Origin: Zingiber officinale
Lineage: Eukaryota; Streptophyta; Magnoliopsida; Zingiberales; Zingiberaceae
Reading direction: 5' to 3'
Length of the DNA stretch: 64,000 nucleotides
Assembly (NCBI RefSeq): GCF_018446385.1
Contig: NC_055996.1
Span: 16,479,317-16,543,316, forward strand
Below are positions 1 to 10,660 of this stretch, piece after piece. Under the pieces are notes generated by a model, which had not been told where the DNA came from, did not search any database, and worked only from the letters and a program-made list of their open reading frames with translations. Every line of letters starts with the position of its first letter. Positions within the stretch are counted from its first letter, which is position 1. A program made the translations under genes and the position numbers.

Positions 1-240
1 GCCCGTGTCCTACCACAAGCTGCAGCAACTGGGTCTGGTTCAAGTGGTTCTCCAGGAGCCAGAGTACCAATTGATGATGTGATAGAGAAAGTTACGACTA
101 TGGGGTTCTCAAAGGACCAAGTCAGGGCAACTGTAAGGAAACTGACTGAGAATGGACAATCGGTTGATCTGAATGTGGTTCTTGACAAATTGATGAATGA
201 CGGGGAGATCCAACCGCAGAAGGGTTGGTTTGGTCGGTGA
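1..240 (+). CDS. C-terminus of a DUF1421 (UBA-like) protein, FLOE-type; 5' part outside window
   Basis: The first frame is open from base 1 to a TGA at 238-240 and gives 79 residues. They consist of a short Ser/Gly linker, then a UBA-like helix segment (VPIDDVIEKVTTMGF, then DQVRATVRKL), then the tail VDLNVVLDKLMNDGE and the ending GWFGR. This tail is the hallmark of plant DUF1421 proteins. Arabidopsis FLOE1, a seed protein that phase-separates with water status, belongs to that family; a similar role here is only inference. Family members have a coiled coil and a long Q/P/S-rich region before this domain, which would lie left of the window. The visible stretch looks like one last exon with no break. 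The gene runs tail to tail with the starch synthase gene, 625 bp away. Confidence 0.82.
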   Translation, partial: ARVLPQAAATGSGSSGSPGARVPIDDVIEKVTTMGFSKDQVRATVRKLTENGQSVDLNVVLDKLMNDGEIQPQKGWFGR

Positions 241-865
241 CGAATGCAGAAATTTTACGAGTGTATAAAACTCCTATTACTGGATTGACTGATTTGAGTT
301 ACATCTTGTGGTAGTGTTGTGCCTTCCGAGCACAATGCATGAACGTGTTTGTTTGCTGTTGCCTCGATCAGTGTTTTCCATAAATGCTCCAAATTCATGG
401 CCAGTTTAAGGTTATTCCTTAAATGACAAATGGATGGATAAATATGGTTGTTCAATAGCACTTTACCATTTTGATCCGAGAAAGTCAAATAATGTGAATG
501 CTGTTAAGGATTTACATTAATGTTCTGCAGACTTTAGTAACATGTCAGCTGGACGAGCCTTTCAGGGATTGGGTTACTTGCCACATGCACTTGCTGTAGG
601 AGAGTGAAGGCCCCGGCTTGCCGTAGAGAATTTTCTTATTAGACTAAGTAGTATACATTTGGGATGACATTAGCAAAGAGATCAAACATGTTCCTCACCA
701 AAATGCTAAAAAAATTTCACACAAGTTCTGAGATAGGCAACGGAAATAGCATCTAAATTGCAAGTTACAACCCCGTAAAATACATGGCTGGACAAGTTTT
801 TATATTTATCTTAGAATCATCAAAGTCATCTGCTAGTAAAAAAAAAACTTGTAATGCGAAGGTGA
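241..865. other. Convergent 3' flanks of the DUF1421 and starch synthase genes
   Basis: No open frame with a recognisable product is present. The stretch should hold the 3' UTR and poly(A) sites of both converging genes. On the - strand an A/T-rich stretch near 800-815 (ATAAATATAAA) could act as a weak poly(A) signal for the starch synthase. No repeat or mobile element was seen. Confidence 0.6.
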
Positions 866-3800
866 TTACCATTGGTACTTAGCAGCAACCAGGACTTGTT
901 CATAAAGCTGAGCAGCATTATCCCAAGTAAAGTCTTGCACCATCCCTCTCATCTGCAGCTCCTTCCAACACTCCTTGTAGTTTCGATATGTGTTCAAACA
1001 ATGTGCTATCGCATCTATCATCCTGTTTGCCTCCGCCTTCTCAAACGTCCAACCCAGCCCTGTATCACGGAATGGATCGAACTGCTTTACTGTATCTCTA
1101 AGACCGCCAACGGCATGCACCACCGGGACAGTTCCATACATCATTGCATAAAGTTGGTTCAGGCCACAAGGCTCAAATTTTGATGGCATCAGCAGCACGT
1201 CTGCACCGGCGGTGATTCGGTGTGCCATCTTATCGGAAAACCCAACCCACCCCCTGACTTTGTTGGGGTACTGAGCTTGGAACCTTCGAAGCATATCTTC
1301 CAGATCTCTTCTTCCAGTGCCTAGCATGACTAACTGTAAATCCTGACCGACGAGCCATGGCATGGCGTCTTCTATCAGATCGATGCCTTTTTGACCATCT
1401 AACCTCCCAATGAAAGCAAAGATAGGAGCATCATCCCGCACTGGAAGACCAAGCTCGCGTTGTAGAGCGGCCTTGCACTGTGGCTTTCCAACTCGAAGAG
1501 TTTCCAAATTATAGTTGGTATAACCATCTGATGTTAGGAACACATCAAAGTTAGGATTCCAAGTTTGGGTGTTGATCCCGTTGACAATGCCCCTGAATTT
1601 CCAGCCGATCTCGTTAATGATCCCGTGTAAGCCCCATCCACCTTCAGATGTTTTTAGCTCCCAAGAGTAACCATGGCTAACAGTGACCACCTGGTCAGCA
1701 CATTTCAGACCAGCAGCAAAGATATTAAGATGTTCTCCTCCGACAGGGTCATAGAGTTCGAAGAGGTCCATGTAGTGTCCTGGCAAATCTAGACGGGCGA
1801 AGTCGTCTAGTGGACAACGACCCTGCAAGGGGAGAGGAACTTTATTTAATTTAATGAAATCGATGAGAGAAATAAAATTGACCTCATCTATGCTATGTGG
1901 ATTGATAATTAGGGCACTAGTGCATATAAAAGATTATTATCATGACCATAGTTATCATAATCATAGTATCATACCATCCACAAAGAAACGCCATGTTGTC
2001 CATTTCAATAATGAAATAGATAAACATTATGGTCAACTGATAAAGGCGAAAATTATTAACGTACTTTATTGTGACCATGATCAGCGTGTCTCTTTAATGA
2101 GGTTATCTTATTAAATATGCCATTTTGCTAATTTTTATCTATTTTAGGATCTAAAAACCATCTTTCTTAAATCTATTACAGTTTTGTTTAACTGAATTCA
2201 CAATTCCAATACATGATATGCCATATGCCTTTTGTTTAGGATCTATTTAAGGATCTAAAAACCTATCTTTTTAATCTCAAACTACACATGATATGCCTTT
2301 TGTTCAGCTCAGGTAAGAGAATGATATCCACTTGCCTACCTTCAATAATCAACCAAATATTGCAATATATTGGAAGAATAGATCTATAACAATTGATTGC
2401 ATGATGATAACAATGCCGATAAAATTTTTATGATATATACCTGGTGGGCTATGTTGTGAATCACCAAAACACATCTGGTGTATATCATCAATCCGTTGTT
2501 ACGATAATATGCTTTCAGATAAACAGGAAGCAGGGCTGTATGCCAGTCATTGGCGATGAAAACTAAGTTCCCATCTCCATAGCAGGAGCCACCACATGGA
2601 ACATACCAGGGAACCTGAAAGGCTAAAACATCTTAGTTTACATTGTTCCATGTAAATGGAAGTATCGATTAAATAAATGTTGAGAACATATCTTTGCTTA
2701 CTGAAACATAATACAAGTTATTAGGTAGAATACCAATAGATCAAGTTCAATCCCTGAGTACCAAGCATCAAGTAGGATGATAAGCAAATTAAAGAATACT
2801 GCCACAAGTGCTTTAGTTATTCTAATTCTATTTTTGGAAGTTTTTAAAAAATAAACAATGATCGCAAGTATTCAATAACAGTTTTCCTATGTCAATCAAT
2901 TAAAAAAAAAGTATAGACCCGTTAGCCTGTTTAACCAAAACACAGTAACCCATAACCGAGGTTTAAAATGTCAAATTGTGAGAATGATACATTTTCTGTG
3001 GCATATCATGTTTTACCAATATAGTTTAATTAACATTTTATTGGAATTGATTGTTTGCTTAATAATTATTAAATTAAATTTGTTCTTCTATTTATGTTTG
3101 TTGATTAATTTGACCACATCAATATCTTGTATTATTAAATTATATTTAAATTACAACCAATTAATTATTATTTTTATTTAGTCTCTTGTAAAGAAAAGAA
3201 AACGTTGGAATGATCAACAAGAAAAGAAAATGAGCCTCTCTGTAGTCCTTTGTAAATTAGGGCATTCTTGCTTTTGGCAATATTTGAGAAATTTCCAATT
3301 TAAAAACCGGAAAAACTTTTATTATTGAGTATAAAAGTTTATTTGAAATGGTTTATTTTTATATGTTTATGTAATTGTATATGAAATTTATTCATGAGCA
3401 TTTGATAAAAATTTTAAACATTAAATATCACTTTATTTCTTATATATTGTCAGATAAAATCAAAATAAAACACCCATTGCAGTCAAATACTACAAAATTT
3501 TATGAGTTGATTTTAATTTGGTTCGTTTCATCCATATAACAATAATAATACTTGGTTTATCCTTGTGGTCATGAATCACACTGTCATATTGATTGATCAT
3601 GGACAGCACCAAAATGCTCAAGAAAGTACCTCAACTGCCGCCTTGCAGAACAAAATCATCCTTTTCAGTATATCCTACATGAACACCAGAAGAAACATTT
3701 TTTGGCATAAGATTTTATTAATATTTATAGTCATAAAACAAAGATGCAAAGTTCAATTTAGAGATCATGGAAACAATAGGTTATACTCATTAAAGTTTAG

Positions 3801-6800
3801 TTATGAAGACAAGTAAACACAAGGATTACCTGCCAGTGTCCTCCATAAATATCATTTCCAATGTGGCGGAAAACAGGGCTATCAATAAAGACGAAATCAA
3901 CAAAGTCAATGTAGGCATGATGATAAGTAACTTCCAGATCCTGTAAACAGAATACAAAGACTTCTATAATGTATCTGTTATATTTTATGTGGTCATGTTT
4001 AACAGATAAATACCTGTCCGTCAGCCTTATACCTTCTCAGGACACCTAATTCTTTGAGTTCAGAATAATTGCCATACTTTGGAACCACTACCTATTTAAT
4101 CAACAGATTAACTTGTAAGTGTGAACCATGCAATTTGGCTAATACTTCAATTCTAAGCAAAAATGAGGCCAGCAAAACTCATTGGTTCTGATGAAAGGGG
4201 AGATAAATTAGTAGTTATGCCCAATTGCTGTTTACATTCCTATTTTATTTTTTTCACTTTAGGTTGACTAACAGAAAGAGGATAATCATAATACTAATTA
4301 CCATTACTCGGTGTCCCCTCCTGGCCAATGCCTTAGGTAAATCTCCAACAACATCTCCAAGCCCACCTATACAAAATCATCAAGAAGTGTAAATACTAGG
4401 CAACAAATATAATGACATTTTTTGTAACAGTTAAAAGTAGAATAAATTCCTTCACTCAAAAGGAAAAAACGATTTTGGAATTGAAGAATAGGACATAATA
4501 AAAAAAAATGTCAGGAATGATGAGGATTTTTATCAGACAGATTAGTTTCAAAGTTAAAGTGGATGTAAATGCCTGTTTTAGACCATGGAGTACATTCTGC
4601 TGCAACCACTATGACATTCATGACATTTGGGCCAGCCAAAGGAAGAGAGTCTAAGTTTCCTTCCTCAGGTGGTACATCTTGTTGCTCATCTGAAATCGGG
4701 AGATCTGTTTCTCCAGTGAACTCAAGATTGTAATCTACCACAGCATCAGAAATGAATGGATCAGGGAGGGCTGGAAGTATAATTTGAGGCTGGGATTGCT
4801 CGACATTGGTTTCTTGAAGTTGTTGAAGATCATGTGATGTGGAATTCTCAATTTCTAAGTGATTTCTGGGTTCATCATCATCACTGACACCAACTTCATT
4901 TGACTGAACAAAATTGTCAAAGGAAGAAGAAAAGTCATGTGACCTTTCAAGCTCATAGATATCCGTATCAAGTTTTGACTGAGAATCTTGACTCTCACTG
5001 TAAGAAACTGCTGCAGCTTCTTCTGGAATCATATATTGCTCAGGCAGCCCTACGATGTCCATTACACTTGAGCTAGTCAAAGGAGAGGAGCTTATGTTCC
5101 CTTCTTCGGATGGAACCTCTTGTTGTCCATCAGAACCATCCATATTGGTTTTTGTGTCAAGGTTATTATCTATCATAAGAACAGAATTATGCATGCCAGG
5201 TAGAACTGGAAGCATAATGTGCGGTTGAGATTGCAGATGATCAGTTTGATTTAGCTGTCCATGAGCATCTTCCATGAATTTTCCAATAACGAAGTCATTT
5301 GTGAGTTCATCATGATCACCTACACCAGCTTTAGATGACTGAGCAGAACTAGAGTAAGACAAAAGGTCATATGTTGTTTCAGTCTCTTCATTATCCATAC
5401 CAAGTTTTGTCAAAGAATCTTGACCCTGGTTGTAGGAAACTGGTTCATCTTGTTCTGTGGTAATATGTTGCTCAGGTGGAAATATGACATTTGCGACACT
5501 TGTGCCAGCTAAAGGAGGGTGGCTCAAGTTTCCTACCTCAGGTAGCACCTGTTGTTGCTTATCTGAATCATGAATATTGAATTTTGCAGTGATATGAACG
5601 TTCTCATCTATTACATCAGAACTAGACATGTCAGAAGGAAATGGAAGTGTAGTTTGATACTGAGATTGCTGATAATCAGCTTGCTTCATTTGAATAAGAT
5701 CATCATCTATACTAGCTTCAGTAGATTGAGCAAAACTTTCAGAGGAAAACAAAAAATCATGTGGCTTTTCAAGCCCTCCATCAATATCCATATCATGTTT
5801 TGGCATAGAATCTTGACTCTGATTGTAAGAAACTGGTTCATTTTTTTCTGAAATAATAAATTGTTCCACGTTTCTTTGTTTTTGTTCTCCAACAACTTCT
5901 GCCGTGGACTTTTCAGCTTCTAAGCCTTTCATGAGCTTTTCACCATCATCAACATCAGCATGAGTTGACAGAGCATAGTTGTCAGAGGATGTCCAAGAAG
6001 CACTTTTTCTAGATAGTTCTCTAGTGTCGCCCATAACAAGGAACGGAATAAACTTACTCTGATCATGAGAGTCTAGTTCCTCTTCTAAGGTATATGGCTC
6101 CAAGCTCTTCTGTTTTAGTTGCGCAAGATGGTCATCTTCTAAGCTATTTGTAAGACCCTTGTCATTGTTGATTGTGACGGTTTCAGTTGACTGACCAAAG
6201 CTGTCAGACGAAGTCAAACTATGTGTGCTATCAAGTTGACCATTTTTCCCAGTATCAAAGTTCAAGAGAAAATTCTGACTTTGGTTGTAGGACTCTAGTT
6301 CATGTTCTTCTGCAGTTATCCTATAATCCAAGTTGGTTTCTTTTAGTAGTCCAAGAGCATGTTCCTTGGATTGTTCAACTTCCTGTGCATTTTTCAGTTG
6401 GTCATCATCAACTACGCCAACTTCAGTTTTTTGAGCAACACTGTTAGCAGTGTCAGGGTTTGAGAGAGATCCAGGATTCTGATTGCCAACAGTGGATTCG
6501 TTTTCCTTTGTAATAATATCCTTCATGGATGTCAAGTCCTCTCTCCTCTCAACAATCTTCCAAAAAAAGAAAATATTTAGTATCAGATCCAAATTTAACA
6601 TGGAAAATTAAAATAAAAATTAAAAAATATATTTATTAACTCAAATCATTATAATCCAAGCTTATAGGTGCCAACCACCTATACTAGCTTGATACTCAAT
6701 TAGGGAAGTTGGATAGAGCTGAAAAAAGGTAAGAGTAGATCAACTAACGTTTGAACTCAAGTTGTGTTAACTCGGCAGAATTACAGCTCAAAGTTAATTT

Positions 6801-9704
6801 TATTCAGTTGAGGTGAAATAGTCTAGGTTGGTATTAATATTGGTTCTGGGCATCAAGAATGTATCCTGAAGGGGAAGGGCTGAGAGTTGGTTTGCCAAGC
6901 AAGGATGATGTGGAGATAGCAAGTCATTACTAGAAGATCACCTAAAGCTAGTGGTGACAACTGTTGTAGGTAGCCAGAGGCCCCCCTTCACCTTGTATTT
7001 GGCTCCTTTTTATTGGCTTCAGAGTGATTGAATTATAGAACTCCATATTGACAAGGATGTCCAGATGAGTCTAATCTGTCCTTATAATGCTCTTCAACTG
7101 TTGACCAAGTTAACTAGACAAATGTCCTCACCCCTTTGATTATATCTGGGGCACCTGGATTAAGCTATGTTCTCACTTTGATCATTACAGTGGACACATA
7201 TCATCGTCTCAAAGATGTAGGGATTAGTTGAAAATTTATCCACATTAGTTACTGCCTTTCATGTCAAGTTTTATGAAGCTTTTTTCTTCCTTGATTTTCA
7301 TATCATTACCAACCTTAGGTTTTCACCCGCTCATTGCCACTCCTCTTTCATAATAAGTTTCATCTATAAGTAATGGTAGTTGAATTTAAAAGTTTCATCA
7401 AGTTATTGTATTCTTTTGGGAGGTAAATTGATTTCTTGAAAGCTCAAGAAGTCAAGTGCGTAGCCAAGTCGAGTATAGAGGTGCAATACATGGCTATGGC
7501 TCTATCACATATGAAGTTATTTAGATCAAACAGTCAATGACCGAGTTGAGACATGTTCCTAAAGAACCTGTGAAGTTACATTATGTCAATCAAGCTTCTA
7601 TGAACATACCCTTCAATTCAGTATTATACGAAAGGATAAAACAAATAGATGGATATACTGGCAACCAAATTAATAAACTTGTCCACTCCAATGATTAATT
7701 AACTCATTTTCTAACTGAATTTTCATGAAATCATAGAATTGAATTTGTTTGTAAAAAGTTAGATTTCTAAAATATGTATAAACCAAATTATAGGGTCCTA
7801 AATATAAATACCACATACTATAGGGTGTCTAAGTTACAATAATGAATATAGATAGAGGTAAAGAGGACTACCTAGGATAAGGAAAACCTAACAATTTTTC
7901 TCATTGCTCCTAACATATCTTAAAGTTACTATTTAATGAAATGTTAATGAAGTTGTTATTAATAGGATAATGATTAAAGAATTGAAATAGAGAGGAACTT
8001 ATGGAATTGTCTTGTGCCGGTTAGGCTAGAAGAAATAACTTATAAAAATGTGATACAACCATACCTTAAGAAAAGTTTTATAAATTGAGATGCAACCACA
8101 TACCTTTGGGAACAGTGTTAGGTTGTTAGGGAATTAAAGTTTAAAAAATTTAATAGTGAATCTTTGAACAGTAAGATGGATTTGCAGAGTTAATAAAAAA
8201 GATAGATCAAATGTAATAATTGTAGTCTAACAGACACTCTTGAGTTTTCTCCTTGGTGCAATGCCTAGAATATAGCGTGAAGCCTCTGTCAGTGAAGAAT
8301 GCCCTTGTTGTGGTGGATCTACAAGTCCGTGTTTTGATACGGTGGATTCTAGCAAGGTGTGCTAAAGTAGTCTCCAATCCTAATCCCATTTAGTGTCATT
8401 AGACATCCAAACACTAGAGAGTTGTACTGGCAAACTCATTTATTAATGCTAAAATTTTCTTATAAACTTGATCATAAGGAAGCTAATTTTATCTTAATTC
8501 TCTTAATGAGCACTTCTAATTATCAGCGTGATATGCACATGTACTGTCAAAGACTTTGTTGTGACTCATCCTTCTCGTGAAGAATAGGGTTGTCACAAAA
8601 ACAAGGAACTAACAAAAAAGTGCTCACCCAGTAACTATGAAGACATCAAACAAGAAAAGGTATAATATACAATCGAATATGAGGCATATTGTGACACATG
8701 ATTGAATCTTTTAATGAAATATTATTTTACCAGATCCCTCTCCATTGACAAATTACTATTGCTCCGTTTCATGACAGACACAGGTGGTTCATGAATGGTA
8801 TCCTCGTAATTGGCATCAATATCCTCTTGCCCCTCAGTACTATTGCTTCTTCCAACTTCTCTGGAAGGTCTTCCATGTGTTCGGCCAATTGGAAGTAGAT
8901 ACACAAACGGTCCATGGTAGACTACATGAAGGAATTTCTTGGTGCAAGCGGTTCCATTTTGGCTCTGAAGGAAATGGAATGTTATTCTTAGAAATTTGAA
9001 GATACAAAAAACAAACAGTATGTTGAAAATGGCTAACTCCTTAACCTGAAAAGCTAAGCTATGAGCTTATGAGGAACAAACAAAATTACTCGCGAGGGGA
9101 ACAAACAGATGAAATAGTCGCTTTTTTCTTCCAGGATCAACATGTAAGAAAGTCCGGTTGGACTGATTAAAGAAGAAACTTAAATTAATATTACACAGAC
9201 CACGTCTTGTTGATTCCCATCAAGAAATAAAATCAGAAACACACAGAGTACTGAAAATGCTAGTGTATTTTTATAATAGTAACAATAAAAATAAAATAAA
9301 AAAACATTGCTCGTAACACAAAATCATCAATACTTCCTCCACAAACATATTTAAATGATGAGGAGCAGATCGTTTTGTGTTCATCAAAAGTTGACGAACG
9401 GATCAACGCATCCGTTACCCAAGGAACAATCTGGAAGGCAACTTCCTTTTTTTACTTCTTTTTGAGCTATTCTCCCGAAGAAAAGAATTCAAAACTTTTG
9501 TAGCTTCATGTTATGATACGATTGAATGTCGTAGTACTGGACCAAGTAGAATGAGCAAGCACACAGAGAGGGAAGGGGGAAACTCACAGTCGAGAGCGAG
9601 GAAGATCGCCGATGCCGGACCCCATTGCGAGAAAGGCCGCTGGCGACGGCCTCGCGCGGTCGCAGAGACGGGATTCGAAGAGAGAAGTCGAGGCAGGAGA
9701 GCAT
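866..9704 (-). CDS. SSII: Soluble starch synthase II (ADP-glucose glucosyltransferase, GT5) with long repetitive N-terminal extension
   Basis: Adds glucose from ADP-glucose to the non-reducing ends of alpha-1,4-glucan in plastids, mainly during amylopectin synthesis. Exons (high to low): 9588-9704, 8731-8964, 4573-6556, 4302-4366, 4014-4091, 3830-3940, 3630-3674, 2441-2614, 866-1822; all junctions keep frame, giving 1254 residues. The start at 9704 (CAACAATGC) opens a Ser/Arg-rich transit peptide ([18 protein letters not shown]). The GT5 domain starts near residue 757 ([10 protein letters not shown]). It has KTGGLGD across exons 3/4, ANDWHT, GIVNGI, and the second nucleotide-binding motif [17 protein letters not shown]; it ends AKYQW. 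The catalytic part matches SSII rather than SSIII or SSI. SSII proteins are usually 700-810 residues, so the roughly 755-residue N-terminal part is exceptional; exon 3 carries acidic repeats. Intron 3 begins with GC instead of GT. No stop or frameshift was seen, so the gene is probably functional. Confidence 0.9.
4571..4572 (-). other. GC 5' splice site of starch synthase intron 3
   Basis: Reading the - strand, exon 3 ends AAAACAG and the intron starts GCATTTAC. Exon 4 starts after a TATAG acceptor at 4367. Only this junction restores the invariant KTGGLGD motif in frame, and no GT donor close by does so. GC-AG introns are a known minority class in plants, but this donor (GCATTT) pairs less well with U1 than the usual GCAAGT. 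Confidence 0.7.
4610..6540 (-). repeat. Tandem protein-level repeats in exon 3 of the starch synthase gene
   Basis: Three full units follow each other, beginning near residues 356, 487 and 631 (DNA about 5842, 5448 and 5015, period roughly 390-435 bp). Each opens with a [13 protein letters not shown] box and an S-S-F-x-Q-S box before an acidic DDD run. It goes on to an LP-x-LP-D stretch and a [12 protein letters not shown] box, and closes with PLAG-x-x-VMNVI. The last closing box is the true first strand of the GT5 domain; the two earlier ones ([24 protein letters not shown]) are degenerate echoes. At least two or three older half-units lie before residue 356 (boxes ESYNQSQ and SHDQSK). Divergence between units indicates old duplication. 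Confidence 0.8.
7368..7660 (+). mobile_element. Decayed Copia RNase H fragment inside starch synthase intron 2
   Basis: Broken + strand frames read like the end of a Copia polyprotein: an LLGGKLIS segment, then SSVEVEYMAMA (family: SSAEAEYRAMA), then [16 protein letters not shown] (family: LYCDNKAAINI) and a trace of the R-T-K-H-I-E box. Several stops interrupt it. LTRs were not recognised. The rest of the 2.17 kb intron (6557-8730) shows no other feature that I can name. Confidence 0.65.
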
Positions 9705-10660
9705 TGTTGCCTCAGCGATCGCTCCGACCCGCTTCCGGAAACTACACTTCCCCTCACGATGATCGACTGCGGTAGCGCTGCAAGCTTTTTCGCTCCATTA
9801 GGAGAATATTTAATTTAACCCTCCCAATTATAGCAGTACACACTTAGCTGGGAAATACGGCATTACAGACGTTTTAAAAAATGGCCCTTGAAGTTTAATT
9901 ACTATTAAAATATCGGATAGTGTTTCTATTTTGAGGATGCTTAAGCAAGTGAAGTTTGAGAGTGTATTTGCAGAAAGAGACAAAAATAAATATGTATAAA
10001 AAACATAAAAGAATGGCTTGCTGTTGCCGCACCCTTTTACTCTCTTCTTTTTACTCTCTCTCTCTCCTCTTTAAGCTTGCTGGTGGGTGAAACCGTCACT
10101 TTAACGGTTCAAAAGCGGTTCAGAAGGATGCTTCTCGCTCTTTGAAACAGAAGAAATCATGAGAGTTCACTCAACACTCAACCTAATGCAGTGGAAACGT
10201 GTAATCTGCATTCTCTTTGCAAATTTGATATTATTTTACTTATAGCAGCTTATTAAGCATTGTATTCTTACAAATGCAAGATATTGTTAGGTGCAATTGG
10301 ATGTAAATAGACGGCCTTTCCCCATAAACAATCGATATTCTACAAACTATAAATATTTTGAAAGAGATACCAGATTTGTGAGAGGTCTACAGCTTCACTC
10401 AGGAAGTTTCAAACAAGCTTCAAGTAAGTTTTGGATAATTCACTGGTCTTAACTTTGTGACATTAGAGGAAACAAGGAATTAGGAACATCTTCTGGGTGC
10501 ATGCGCACATCATTGAATAGCATGTTACAACTGATCGCAGTGCAGCACTGAAGGCGTACATGTGACGTAAACAACGGCCACAACGCCCTCAGGTGTCAAA
10601 TTGAAAATTGCCGATCTTTTAATGCTGCGAACTCTCGATCATATGTCCTTGAGTTCCAGT
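9705..10660. promoter_or_regulatory. Intergenic region: 5' UTR and promoter of the starch synthase gene, 3' flank of the zinc-knuckle gene
   Basis: Both neighbours are on the - strand, so the starch synthase promoter should lie here, with transcription running toward lower coordinates. About 75 bases before the start codon are moderately GC-rich (a 5' UTR is likely). A pyrimidine-rich + strand stretch at 10033-10070 reads as GAGAGAGAGAGAG on the coding strand. A TATA element could not be assigned with confidence. Confidence 0.5.
10033..10070 (-). promoter_or_regulatory. GA-rich tract in the starch synthase promoter region
   Basis: On the - strand this is a (GA)n-type run about 330-370 bp upstream of the starch synthase start codon. 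GA/CT tracts in plant promoters can bind BPC/GAGA-binding proteins. Function here is inferred from position only. Confidence 0.35.

Noticed and set aside
8207..8389. A 60-codon frame in starch synthase intron 2 as an extra exon
   Set aside because: Exons 2 and 3 already join in phase, and the frame shows no starch synthase or other recognised motif.
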